A stretch of 41,008 nt of DNA, from contig JAHJXZ010000166.1 of the NCBI GenBank assembly GCA_018827205.1, positions 1 to 41,008 of the forward strand, read 5' to 3'. A program made the position numbers and the translations under genes. Below the pieces are notes generated by a model, which ran no database searches, was not told the origin of the DNA, and was given only the letters and a program-made list of their open reading frames with translations. Positions 18,808 through 27,627 of this stretch are shown piece by piece. The DNA is from Gammaproteobacteria bacterium. GTDB lineage: Bacteria > Pseudomonadota > Gammaproteobacteria > Pseudomonadales > Pseudomonadaceae. The first letter of the stretch is position 1. Each line of letters begins with the position of its first letter.

Positions 18808-19971
18808 ATGAAAATGTTGAATAACGTTTGTCCGGCATGCGCATCTTCCTCTGTAGCGCCGCTGTCTCGTACTGAAAAGGTTCCAGCAATCCTCTTCCCT
18901 ATAGAAAAGGCGAAGCGACACGAAGTGGCGACGGATGACATCGTTACGTCAACCTGTCTGGAGTGCGGACACGTATACCTGAGCGAACTGGATCTGGAGT
19001 TCAATTCCAAGCTGTATGGCGAGTACTACTACTTGTACCCCTTCAGTGCACTGGAAAGCATGAATGCTCACTACCGTGAGCCTTTCACAAAGGTATTTGA
19101 CCTGTTCATCGGTTCGGCGGGAGAAGGGCGCAGCCTGCTCGAAATCGGTTGCTCGGACGAGCGACAGTTTGATTCCTTCCTCAGCTCCGGTTTTTCCTGT
19201 GTAGGCGTCAGCCCTGGAGCGCAATCCAGCTCTCGCGTTGAAATGATCGATGCCTTCTACGAACAGCTTGAGCTTGGCCGTACCTTTGATGTGGTCGTAT
19301 CGCGGTTCAACCTCGAACATATCATCCAGCCTTCGCAATACCTGGAGAAAATATTCGCGGAGCTTTCAGCTGGCGGCCGTTTCGTAGTGCAGGTGCCTAA
19401 TTTCGAGTACTACGTCGAGTCCGGGATTTTGTTTCCATTTGCCCATGAACATCCCCAGTACTTCACGGCGAAATCCTTGCGACGTGCGCTGGAATCGGCC
19501 GGCTTTCAAGTCAGTGCGCTGCTGGGACACGATGGACTGAGCCTGATTGCAGTTGCAGAAAAGCCAACCCGCACCTGGAATGCGCGCGAGCGTTTGCAGG
19601 TGACGAGTGACGTGCTGGCAGCAACGGTGGATGAGATCCTGGCGCTTCCCCAACGCAAGGTGGTGTTTTATGGCGCCGGCTTGTCGCTGATTGGCATGCT
19701 CTATTCAGACGGTCGCCTGAGCGCGGCGTCCAAGCAAATCAGAGTGGTTGACGATAATTCGATCCTGCACGGTCGTTTCATGCCGCGGACGGACGTCGAG
19801 GTTGAGAGCTTTTCGCAGAGTTTGGTTGATCAGGACACAGTTGTTGTCCTGGCGCTGAACCCCGTGTACCACGCATCAGTGGCGGATAAGGTGACTAGAG
19901 CCAAGCCCGGCGCAGTTTTTAGTTTGCAAGCGCGCGGGTTAGAAAAGGTTTATGTAAATGAACCTTTTTAA
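18808..19971 (+). CDS. SAM-dependent C-methyltransferase-like protein with zinc domain
   Basis: 387 residues in the three-part layout of sugar C-methyltransferases. A zinc-binding head has C8-x2-C11 and C50-x2-C53. The class I SAM fold has LLEIGCSDE at 110-118, FDVVVSRFNLEHI and an HEHPQYFT segment. A C-terminal Rossmann-like domain carries VVFYGAGLS and IRVVDDNSILHGRFMP. Family members methylate carbon atoms of NDP-4-keto sugars. Two deviations stand out: the motif-I glycine after the aspartate is lost (SDE instead of the usual NDG), and S135 occupies the position after strand 2 where an acidic residue normally binds the SAM ribose. The fold is clear; activity is less certain. The 22-bp gap has only a weak ribosome binding site. 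Confidence 0.78.
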   Translation: MKMLNNVCPACASSSVAPLSRTEKVPAILFPIEKAKRHEVATDDIVTSTCLECGHVYLSELDLEFNSKLYGEYYYLYPFSALESMNAHYREPFTKVFDLFIGSAGEGRSLLEIGCSDERQFDSFLSSGFSCVGVSPGAQSSSRVEMIDAFYEQLELGRTFDVVVSRFNLEHIIQPSQYLEKIFAELSAGGRFVVQVPNFEYYVESGILFPFAHEHPQYFTAKSLRRALESAGFQVSALLGHDGLSLIAVAEKPTRTWNARERLQVTSDVLAATVDEILALPQRKVVFYGAGLSLIGMLYSDGRLSAASKQIRVVDDNSILHGRFMPRTDVEVESFSQSLVDQDTVVVLALNPVYHASVADKVTRAKPGAVFSLQARGLEKVYVNEPF

Positions 19972-19980
19972 GGAAGTGAG

Positions 19981-21342
19981 GTGGGGTTGAATAAGAAATC
20001 GCAAAATTCCAAGTTTTGGCGAGTGTTTGTCGGTCCTGTCGAGATCGCCGGGATCGCTGATGGAATAGCGCAAGGACTTTGCGATTTGGGCGTTGATGCG
20101 CAGGTTTTGCTCTCGACTGCCCATCGCTTTGAATATGGAAATACCACGCGTATTGGGCTCATTTGTCTTTGGCAGAGAATTGGTCAGTTACGAGCAAAGA
20201 CCTCCCGAGATAGTTTTTTTCTGAAAATTGCCTTGGTTCTTCTCCATAGATTACTTGGGGTGGTGGTTTTACTCTATGCAGCTATCAGGTTCGATGCCTT
20301 CATATTTATTTATGGCCAGACGATAACCAACTCGCGGTTTGAGCTTTGGCTGTTGCGCCAAATGGGGCGTAAAATCGTCTTTTTTGGCGTCGGCAGCGAT
20401 ACCCGTCCACCTTATGTTGATGGCGGTCTTTTTCCCGGCATTGCTGAGGATGATCTTCCTGATCCGGCCATTCTTGGGCGGCTGGCTCGGGAGCGCAAGC
20501 AACGTTTGCGGATACAAGAGTTTTATGCGGACTTTTGGATAAATGCTCCGGCTAGCGCTCAGTTCCATGAGCGACGTTATATAAATTGGTCCGCCATCGG
20601 TGTGCCAAAAAAAATTGTGGTTCCATCGAGTCTGGAAGACCGCACGTCCTCGGTAGTACGGATTCTACATAGTCCTTCTAACGCCCTCGCCAAGGGAACC
20701 CCTTTAATTCTCGAGGCTATTGAGCGGCTGCGGATAAAGGGTTACGAGATAGAGTTGATTCTGATTCAGGATATGCCAAACGCACGAGTACTTGAAGAGT
20801 TGGCGCGCTGTGACTTTATTATCGATCAGCTGTATTCGGATGCACCGATGGCTGGCTTTTCCGCTGAGGCGGCTTTTTTTGGTAAGCCGGCGGTGATCGG
20901 AGGATATTTCTCCAATTGGATTGGTTCGCTGGATTCAGCAAGTGTGCCACCCAGCCTTTTTGTAGCGCCTGAGGAAATTCAAGAGGCAATAGAGCGACTG
21001 ATCAGCGATGCCAAGCTGAGGCTTGAGCTTGGCGAAAGGGCAAAGTTATTTGTGACTGAGCGCTGGAATGTTCGAGGGGTCGCGGCGCGGTTCCTCCGGT
21101 TACTTAATGATGATGTTCCAGAGGACTGGTGGTGCGAGCCCGGGACGGTGTGCTATTTGGAAGGCAGTGGATTGCCGCTTGCTCGAGCGAAACGGCTGGT
21201 GGCCAGTCTGATCGAGTACGGCGGGGTTTCAGCATTACAGCTTGGTGATAAGCCAGATTTCGAACGTGCTTTTTGTCATTTTGCTGATTACCCTCCACCG
21301 CGCGGCGATGAAACGGTTAGCCTGTATGAGACCAAAAGGTAA
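19981..21342 (+). CDS. GT-B type glycosyltransferase, divergent, AT-rich gene
   Basis: 453 residues; a probable glycosyltransferase. The start WRVFVGPVEIAGIADGIAQGL matches a GT4 N-terminal fold, and the C-terminal half contains a typical acceptor/donor stretch, ILHSPSNALAKGTPLILEAI, then AGFSAEAAFFGKPAVIGG. Hydrophobic segments near residues 80-110 could anchor it to the membrane. About 70 residues beyond the GT fold have no match I recognise. GTG 19981 follows AAGGAAG; TTG 19987 is an alternative. Base composition drops here (26 G/C of 60 at 20281-20340), unlike the wbp genes. It presumably transfers one of the sugars made by the preceding block. Confidence 0.72.
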   Translation: MGLNKKSQNSKFWRVFVGPVEIAGIADGIAQGLCDLGVDAQVLLSTAHRFEYGNTTRIGLICLWQRIGQLRAKTSRDSFFLKIALVLLHRLLGVVVLLYAAIRFDAFIFIYGQTITNSRFELWLLRQMGRKIVFFGVGSDTRPPYVDGGLFPGIAEDDLPDPAILGRLARERKQRLRIQEFYADFWINAPASAQFHERRYINWSAIGVPKKIVVPSSLEDRTSSVVRILHSPSNALAKGTPLILEAIERLRIKGYEIELILIQDMPNARVLEELARCDFIIDQLYSDAPMAGFSAEAAFFGKPAVIGGYFSNWIGSLDSASVPPSLFVAPEEIQEAIERLISDAKLRLELGERAKLFVTERWNVRGVAARFLRLLNDDVPEDWWCEPGTVCYLEGSGLPLARAKRLVASLIEYGGVSALQLGDKPDFERAFCHFADYPPPRGDETVSLYETKR

Positions 21343-21350
21343 TTTTATTT

Positions 21351-22127
21351 ATGAATGCACTTCCTAAATTTACATTGGGAGGTTATCGGGATTTGCTTCT
21401 TCTTCTTCGTGACCAGGGCGCGCGCTTTTCGCCGATGAGTAAGATCGAGAAGTCCGCTTGTGGGGATGTTTTCTTAAGGCATGACATAGATATTTCCCTC
21501 GAACTTGCTTTGCCAATGGCGCGTCTTGAGCGCGGGCTTGGCATAGCAAGTACCTATTATATTCTTTTGAGTGGCCCCTATAATCCTCTATCGGCATCCT
21601 CAATTTCGGCAATGAAAGAGCTGGTTAGCCTTGGGCATGATCTAGGTTTGCATTACGATTTGACGCTCTACCCTCATGACGAAAAATCTGCCTCTTTGAA
21701 ACTTTCAAGGGAGATCGATATTTTGGGCGAGGCGTCAGGGGTGAAGATAGAGACCATTGTCATGCACGCACCCTTTCTCGGGCATTCTGATATTTTTGAA
21801 GGTTCGACTGAGTGGGTAAATCCTACCTTTTTTCAGAAAAACAACCCTCGACTTATGTACGTAAGCGACTCTTGCCGTGCGTGGCGGGATAAATCCCTTC
21901 TCGACTACCTAAATGGTAAGCCAGAAACGGATCGATTATTATTGAATGTCCATCCGGAAAGCTGGCTTGCTGAGCGTAGCGTTCATCGCCTGACCTACTT
22001 GGAAAAAATTTTGCTGCCCATGACGTTAGAGCCCACTCGTAGATATTTAATGGAAACGGTAAGGCCGGTTTGGCAGAGCCACGTGGGGCCTGTTAGTGGT
22101 TATGGAGATGAAGATGAAGATGAATAA
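21351..22127 (+). CDS. Polysaccharide-deacetylase-like (NodB fold) protein
   Basis: 258 residues. H44-D45-I46-D47 early in the protein and the [13 protein letters not shown] segment at about 99-111 correspond to the metal-binding motifs 1 and 2 of the NodB/CE4 fold; IVMHAPF and [10 protein letters not shown] could supply later active-site residues. Such proteins remove N- or O-acyl groups from sugars. No signal peptide is visible, so it probably acts on a cytoplasmic precursor or lipid-linked sugar. The gene ends in a run encoding GDEDEDE that overlaps the next gene. AT-rich like its neighbours. Confidence 0.72.
   Translation: MNALPKFTLGGYRDLLLLLRDQGARFSPMSKIEKSACGDVFLRHDIDISLELALPMARLERGLGIASTYYILLSGPYNPLSASSISAMKELVSLGHDLGLHYDLTLYPHDEKSASLKLSREIDILGEASGVKIETIVMHAPFLGHSDIFEGSTEWVNPTFFQKNNPRLMYVSDSCRAWRDKSLLDYLNGKPETDRLLLNVHPESWLAERSVHRLTYLEKILLPMTLEPTRRYLMETVRPVWQSHVGPVSGYGDEDEDE
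22107..22124 (+). repeat. Hexanucleotide repeat (GATGAA)x3 across a gene overlap
   Basis: Three perfect GATGAA copies encode the acidic DEDEDE tail of the deacetylase in one frame and supply a ladder of ATG codons (22108, 22114, 22120, with another at 22102) for the LpxD-like gene in another. Gain or loss of a unit keeps both frames but changes the tail length and the spacing of start codons from GGAG (22104-22107). Confidence 0.75.
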
Positions 22128-23046
22128 TTTTATACCTTCTAATGGTGTTTTTGAGTTTATTGAAAATTCCGGTATGGTGCGTGAGGTTGTCGGTAAGCAG
22201 TTTTTTTCCGGAATTTCGGAGTTTGGGATTTGTCCGGCAGATAAGGTCCCGGATAATGGGCGTAATTACATGGTCTTTGTCGGTCGCACGGCGAGAGACC
22301 CAATTGCATTGTTTGAAAAAACCGCTGCGTCTCTAATCGTTGTGGATGCAACGATAGAGCTGTCACCCAAACCATCTGCCTGCATAGTCCGTGTTGACAA
22401 TCCAAGACTTTTTTTCTGCGAGTTTCTGGCGTCTGTCGCTTCTCGCGAAAAAGCTGTTGTTTCCGAGTTGGCGTCTATCCATCCATCAGCTGTCATCGGT
22501 GAGGGGACATCAATAGGGGATTTTGTTTCGATCGGTGAGCGCGTGGTCATTGGAAGCAATTGCCTGATTGCAGATAATGTCACGATTCTGAGTGATGTCA
22601 GGATTGGTAATCGCGTTAATCTGGCTCCAGGCGTGGTAATTGGGGTTGATGGTTTTGGTTACGAGCGTCGTAAAGATGGGTCGTTGATCAAATTTCCGCA
22701 TATAGGCGATGTTTGTATTGGTGATGATGTCGATATCGGTGGAAACACGGTTGTCGATCGAGGGGCATTGGGCAGTACAGTTATTGAAAGCGGGGTTAAG
22801 ATTGACAACCTCGTTCATATATCACACAACGTCCATATTGAAGCGGATTGCGTTGTTATTGCCAATGCGATGGTCGCGGGCGGAGTCAAGGTGGGTAAAG
22901 GATCGTGGGTCGGCCCCTCGGCTAATATCCTTGATCGCACTTCGGTCGGCGCAAACTCATTTGTGGGTATGGGCGTTTCCGTAATTAAGGATCTTCCAGA
23001 GGGTAGTCGTTTTACCTTGAAGAATTTCCTTAAACTATTTTCTTGA
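22114..23046 (+). CDS. LpxD-like hexapeptide acyltransferase
   Basis: About 310 residues, organised like LpxD/FdtC: an N-terminal domain of about 115 residues containing [19 protein letters not shown], then about ten hexapeptide turns forming a left-handed beta-helix ([22 protein letters not shown] onward), including HISHNVHI with the likely catalytic histidine. It is not LpxD itself, because it sits in a sugar cluster and its N-terminal domain is divergent. It probably transfers an acyl group (perhaps 3-hydroxyacyl) to a sugar amine. Of four in-frame ATGs I chose 22114, six bases from GGAG (22104-22107). It overlaps the deacetylase by 14 bp. The sequence is AT-rich (25 G/C of 60 at 22141-22200). 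Confidence 0.78.
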   Translation: MKMNNFIPSNGVFEFIENSGMVREVVGKQFFSGISEFGICPADKVPDNGRNYMVFVGRTARDPIALFEKTAASLIVVDATIELSPKPSACIVRVDNPRLFFCEFLASVASREKAVVSELASIHPSAVIGEGTSIGDFVSIGERVVIGSNCLIADNVTILSDVRIGNRVNLAPGVVIGVDGFGYERRKDGSLIKFPHIGDVCIGDDVDIGGNTVVDRGALGSTVIESGVKIDNLVHISHNVHIEADCVVIANAMVAGGVKVGKGSWVGPSANILDRTSVGANSFVGMGVSVIKDLPEGSRFTLKNFLKLFS

Positions 23047-23111
23047 TTTTTTGTTATTTGTTTTTTTGAGGTGCTACTTGTTACGCCTCGTTGTTGTTGA
23101 GGGTGCTGGAA

Positions 23112-24563
23112 TTGCTCAAGACCGTAATTCGGGACAGCTTGATCTACGGCCTTGCCTCCATCCTGTCCCGTGGACTGGCGATCTTTCTGCTGCCCATTTA
23201 CACCCGGGTGCTGTCACCAGCGGATTACGGCGTCTATGACCTGCTGGTGACCCTGGTTGCCTTGGCCAATCTGGTGGTAGCGTTGGAGGTGTCCCAGGGG
23301 CTGGCGCGCTATTGGGCCGATAACCATGAAGGCGCTGCACGCGTTCGTTTTGCAAGTACAGCCTTGTGGTTTACCGCGGGCATGTATCTGCTCGTTTGTG
23401 GTTTTGCGCTGTTGTTTGCCGAGCCGCTTACGGCATTGTTAACGGGTGATGTCGTTTATGTTCACGCCTTCCGGTTGGGCATGGCGTTTATCGCCCTCAA
23501 CGGATTGTATTACCTGGTTTTGAACCAGTTCCGCTGGGAGTTGCGCAGCCGCGAGTTCGCGGTGATCAGTCTGGGCTATGCGCTGTTGACGCTGGGCTTT
23601 GCGTTGCTCTTCTGTCTGGTACTGGATTTAGGACTGGAAGGCGTGCTGCTGGCGCAGATTGCCGCGACCCTGATCGGTTTGCTGGCGGCGTTATGGCGGC
23701 TGAGAAGCAGCTTCAGGCCGGCATTCGATGTTGAAGCGCTGCAAAAGATGCTGGTGTTTTCTCTGCCACTGGTTCCTTCCGGAATCGCGATTTTCACCAG
23801 CCTGTACATCAACCGGTTTGCGCTGATTCAGTACGCCAGTATCGAAGAGGTCGGGATCTACGGCCTGGCGACCCGGGTTGCGGGTCTGATCACCCTGCTG
23901 ATTCTGGGCGTCCAGGCAGCGCTGACACCGCTTGTATATCAGCACGCCAACGACCCGGAAACACCGGGTCAGATCGCTCGGTTATTCAGTTGGTTTGCCG
24001 CCCTTGCACTGCTGGGATGTCTGGGCCTGGGATTACTGGCGGGTGAACTGGTGCAGGTATTTGCTACTGCTGACTACGCCAGTGCAGCGCCCCTGGTCTT
24101 TATCCTGGCGCCGGCAATGCTGCTGTCACAGATGTATGTGTTTGCGCCCGGCATCGGCATTCGCAAGAAGACCCTCTACCAACTGGGCGTCACGCTACTG
24201 GCGGCAGCCGTCAGTGTGCTGGCCAACTGGCTGTTGGTGCCAGCCTTCGGCATGCCTGGAGCGGCTTGGGCGACCCTGCTTTCTTCAGCGGTGTTCCTGT
24301 GGGGCTGGTTTTGGGTCAGCCAGCGGCTGTACCCCGTGCCCTACGCATGGCGGCAGTTGGCGCTGGGTTTACTGGCCTTTTTAGCCTGCGTAGTCGCAGG
24401 TCGGGTGATTGGGACATTGAGCCAGCCTGTGTTGCTGGCGCTTGTGGTCAAGGCTGTCGTTCTGATGGTATTGGCGCTGATGCTGGTTGGATTAAGGCTG
24501 GTTTCGGTGACTGAACTGCAGGCCGGCTACCGGGTACTGCGCGACCGGTTCAGACGTTCATAG
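23112..24563 (+). CDS. wzx: O-unit flippase Wzx (polysaccharide transporter family)
   Basis: About 483 residues, almost entirely hydrophobic with 12 or so transmembrane helices. The opening RDSLIYGLASILSRG and LLPIYTRVLSPADYG is the signature of the polysaccharide transporter (Wzx) branch of the MOP exporters, which flip undecaprenyl-linked units across the inner membrane. Start choice: TTG 23091, 23094 and 23097, GTG 23103 and TTG 23112 are all in frame, with no ATG; only TTG 23112 has a well-placed site (GAGGG at 23099-23103, 8 bases). The rare start may keep this membrane protein low. GC returns to the high level of the flanks from this gene on. Confidence 0.9.
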   Translation: MLKTVIRDSLIYGLASILSRGLAIFLLPIYTRVLSPADYGVYDLLVTLVALANLVVALEVSQGLARYWADNHEGAARVRFASTALWFTAGMYLLVCGFALLFAEPLTALLTGDVVYVHAFRLGMAFIALNGLYYLVLNQFRWELRSREFAVISLGYALLTLGFALLFCLVLDLGLEGVLLAQIAATLIGLLAALWRLRSSFRPAFDVEALQKMLVFSLPLVPSGIAIFTSLYINRFALIQYASIEEVGIYGLATRVAGLITLLILGVQAALTPLVYQHANDPETPGQIARLFSWFAALALLGCLGLGLLAGELVQVFATADYASAAPLVFILAPAMLLSQMYVFAPGIGIRKKTLYQLGVTLLAAAVSVLANWLLVPAFGMPGAAWATLLSSAVFLWGWFWVSQRLYPVPYAWRQLALGLLAFLACVVAGRVIGTLSQPVLLALVVKAVVLMVLALMLVGLRLVSVTELQAGYRVLRDRFRRS

Positions 24564-24601
24564 GCGCGTGCGCTCAAAGCACGGCGTCTCGAGGAAGAAG
24601 T

Positions 24602-26485
24602 ATGTGTGGCATAGCGGGCGGATGGTGGAAAGGCAGCGCGCAGGCGGATTCGCGCCTGAGCAGAGCGCTTGAGAAGATCCGGTACCGTGGGCCGGATGAC
24701 AGCGGCTATGAATTGTATCCGGTGGCGGATTCAGTGGTTGCCCTGGGCCATACCCGATTGTCGATCCTGGATCTGTCGTCGGCCGGGCATCAGCCGATGC
24801 TGTCTGCCGACAAGCGCTTGTCTATCGTTTTCAACGGTGAGATTTACAACTACCGGGAACTGCGAGCAGAGCTGCAGGGCTTGGGGCACGGCTTCGTTTC
24901 CGATTCCGACACCGAAGTGCTGCTGGCCGCCTGGGCGCAATGGGGCCGTGCTTGCCTTGAGCGGTTGGCCGGGATGTTTGCCTTCGTCGTGCTGGATCGG
25001 CAGGCCGGCACTCTGACTTGCGTACGCGATGCCTTCGGGATCAAACCATTTTTCTACGCCGCTGAAGGCGGGGAGTTCTATTTCGCCTCGGAAATGCCGG
25101 CGCTTAAGGAGCTGTTGCCACGCAAGCCGGCGCTGGACTGGCAGCGTGCTTACGACTATCTGGTCCACGGTGACTACGACAGCGGTCCTCGCACCTTCTT
25201 CGAAGGCGTCAGTCATTTGCTGCCGGGGCATTTGTTTACCGTTGATCTGCAGGCCCGGCGGGTTGGCGAGCCGCACCGCTGGTGGGCACCAAGCATCGTC
25301 GAGCGCAGTGACCTGTCGTTCGCCAGCGCAACGGAAATGGTCCGCGAGCAGTTCCTTCAGAACATCCGCCTTCACTTGCGCAGCGATGTTGCCCTGGGCG
25401 CCGCGCTGTCGGGCGGCATCGATTCTTCGGCAGTGGTCTGCGCGATGCGTCATGTCGAGCCCGACCTGCCGATACACACCTTCAGCTACATCGCAGCGGG
25501 AAGCGAGATGAGCGAGGAGGTCTGGGTTGATCGCATCAACGCCCATGTGGGTGCCGTGCCGCACAAGATATCGGTCAACTCGGACGAGTTGGTGCGGGAT
25601 CTGGATTCGATGATCCTGGCCCAGGGTGAGCCGTTCGGCAGTACCAGCATCTACGCGCAATACAGGGTTTTTCAGCTCGCGCGCGAGGCGGGCGTCACTG
25701 TCACGCTGGATGGTCAGGGCGCCGACGAAATGCTGGCCGGCTATAACGGCTACCCCGGCCAGCGCTTGCGCAGCCTGATCGAGAAGGGGCGACTGGCGGA
25801 AGCGGTCAGTTTCCTCAATGAGTGGTCGAAGTGGCCCGGCAGAAACCGTATTGGCGGTGCCAAGCGTCTAGCCGCAGAGATGACCGAAGGCTGGCTCTAT
25901 GCGCTTCTACGCAAAATAAACGGGTCAGATGCCCTGCCACGCTGGCTTAACGGCGAGCCACTGATTGAGCGCGGTGTAATCAGCCATTTCCCGCGGTTGC
26001 GATCAGCGCAGAGCGAAGCCGGGCGGCGGGTCGTGGCAGAGCTTGGGCTGTCATTGACCCAGCGTGGGTTGCCGGCATTGCTCCGGCACGGTGATCGCAA
26101 TTCGATGCGTTTCTCGGTGGAAAGCCGCGTTCCTTTCCTGACCCTGGATATGGTCAATCTTCTGTTGTCGCTGCCCGAGTCCTACCTGATTTCTGCCAAA
26201 GGCGAGACCAAACACGTCTTTCGTGCTGCAATGCGCGGCATCGTGCCAGATGATGTTCTTGATCGACGTGACAAAATCGGCTTTGCCACGCCGGAGCAGG
26301 CCTGGCTGCTGTCGATGGCTGATACCGTGCGGGGTTGGCTGCGCGAGGATCTGCAACTGCCGTTTTTCAATCAGGCAGAAGTGTTGCGCGAGTTCGAACT
26401 GATCATCGCCGGCAAAAAAGCGTTTTCCTGGCAGGTGTGGCGCTGGATTAATTTCTGCCGCTGGTACAGCCATTTCATTGCATGA
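24602..26485 (+). CDS. Asparagine synthetase B-like glutamine amidotransferase (WbpS/WbmE-like)
   Basis: 627 residues. An N-terminal class II glutaminase domain has the nucleophile C2 (MCGIAGGWW), RYRGPDDSG and FNGEIYNY. A C-terminal synthetase domain has the ATP-pyrophosphatase loop S270-GGIDSS-276 and the later DGQGADEMLAGYNGYPG. In a surface-sugar cluster such proteins (WbpS, WbmE) are thought to convert uronic acid carboxylates to amides using glutamine and ATP. The window makes at least one uronic acid, ManNAc3NAcA. A housekeeping asparagine synthetase cannot be excluded by sequence, but the position between wzx and glycosyltransferases argues against it. The start ATG 24602 has GAGGAAG just upstream. 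Confidence 0.87.
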   Translation: MCGIAGGWWKGSAQADSRLSRALEKIRYRGPDDSGYELYPVADSVVALGHTRLSILDLSSAGHQPMLSADKRLSIVFNGEIYNYRELRAELQGLGHGFVSDSDTEVLLAAWAQWGRACLERLAGMFAFVVLDRQAGTLTCVRDAFGIKPFFYAAEGGEFYFASEMPALKELLPRKPALDWQRAYDYLVHGDYDSGPRTFFEGVSHLLPGHLFTVDLQARRVGEPHRWWAPSIVERSDLSFASATEMVREQFLQNIRLHLRSDVALGAALSGGIDSSAVVCAMRHVEPDLPIHTFSYIAAGSEMSEEVWVDRINAHVGAVPHKISVNSDELVRDLDSMILAQGEPFGSTSIYAQYRVFQLAREAGVTVTLDGQGADEMLAGYNGYPGQRLRSLIEKGRLAEAVSFLNEWSKWPGRNRIGGAKRLAAEMTEGWLYALLRKINGSDALPRWLNGEPLIERGVISHFPRLRSAQSEAGRRVVAELGLSLTQRGLPALLRHGDRNSMRFSVESRVPFLTLDMVNLLLSLPESYLISAKGETKHVFRAAMRGIVPDDVLDRRDKIGFATPEQAWLLSMADTVRGWLREDLQLPFFNQAEVLREFELIIAGKKAFSWQVWRWINFCRWYSHFIA

Positions 26486-27627
26486 CATTGGGCATAAAAA
26501 ACTTGAAGTCCGTCCTGATTATTTCGTTTTCGGTTATTCACAGCGATCCGCGTGTCATGCGCCAGGTGCGCTTGCTTGAGCATGTTCATCACGTCACGGT
26601 GGCAGGCTACGGCCGCGCGCCGGATGCGAACATCGAGTTCGTTGCGCTCGACAAGCCGCCGGCCGGCATGCTGCAAAAGGGTATTTGGGCAAGCAAGCTG
26701 CTGCTGGGGGCTTTCGAGAGTTACTACTGGAGCTTGCCGCAGGTGCAGCATGCCCAGCATCTGTTGGCACAGCGCAGCTTTGATCTGATCGTCGCCAACG
26801 ACATTTCGGCATTGCCGCTGGCCCTGGAGCTGGCGGGCAACTGTCCGGTACTCATGGATGCGCACGAATATTCGCCGAAGGAGTTTGACGACAAGCTGCT
26901 CTGGAAGCTTCTGTTCGGCCGTTATCACCATGATCTGTGCCGTCGGTACCTGCCCAAGGCAGCGGCGATGACCACCGTTTGCCAGGGTATCGCTGACGAA
27001 TACGAGCGTGAGTACGGGGTCCCGTGCAAGGTTATTCACAATGCGCCGCTGGATCAGAAACTGTCGCCTTCTGCCGTGGATGCCGATTGCATCCGTCTGA
27101 TCCACCACGGTTCGGCCATTCGCTCCCGCCATCTGGGCGTGATGATCGAGATGATGAAGCACCTGGATGCGCGCTTTACCCTTGATTTCATGCTGGTCGA
27201 AACCGATGCCGCCTACATGGCTGAATTGCGGGCTGCGGCCCAGGCTGACTCACGGATCCGGTTCGTCGAGCCGGTGGCAATGCAGGACATCTGCCAACGT
27301 CTGAACGAGTTTGATGTGGGGGTCTATCTCTTGCCGCCCGTCAATTTCAATCATGAGCACGCACTGCCGAACAAGTTTTTCGAGTTCATCCAGGCGCGCC
27401 TGGCTGTGGCCATTGGTCCGTCTCCGGAGATGGCGACGCTACTTCGTCAATATCAGTGTGGCGTGGTGGCGGAGTCGTTCGATCCTCAGGCGCTGGCGGC
27501 GGTCGTCCAGCAACTCGACGCCACGACCGTTGCGCGCTTCAAGGAAGCCTCCGATGTGGCTGCAGGTGATCTCAACTACGAACGTGGCGGGCAACTGCTG
27601 CTGTCGGAAGTGGAGCGGCTGGTATGA
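26482..27627 (+). CDS. Glycosyltransferase, GT4-like
   Basis: 381 residues with a GT-B fold. The N-terminal strand VLIISFSVIHSDPRVMRQVRLL, the LMDAHEYSPKEF loop, and the C-terminal CVYLLPP-like region VGVYLLPPVNFNHEHALPNKFFEFIQ fit the GT4 donor-binding domain; the EF in KFFEFIQAR is the usual acidic donor contact. It is cytoplasmic and probably membrane-associated. It overlaps the amidotransferase gene by ATGA. The donor sugar is unknown; adjacency to the amidotransferase hints at a uronamide donor, but only weakly. Confidence 0.82.
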   Translation: MTLGIKNLKSVLIISFSVIHSDPRVMRQVRLLEHVHHVTVAGYGRAPDANIEFVALDKPPAGMLQKGIWASKLLLGAFESYYWSLPQVQHAQHLLAQRSFDLIVANDISALPLALELAGNCPVLMDAHEYSPKEFDDKLLWKLLFGRYHHDLCRRYLPKAAAMTTVCQGIADEYEREYGVPCKVIHNAPLDQKLSPSAVDADCIRLIHHGSAIRSRHLGVMIEMMKHLDARFTLDFMLVETDAAYMAELRAAAQADSRIRFVEPVAMQDICQRLNEFDVGVYLLPPVNFNHEHALPNKFFEFIQARLAVAIGPSPEMATLLRQYQCGVVAESFDPQALAAVVQQLDATTVARFKEASDVAAGDLNYERGGQLLLSEVERLV

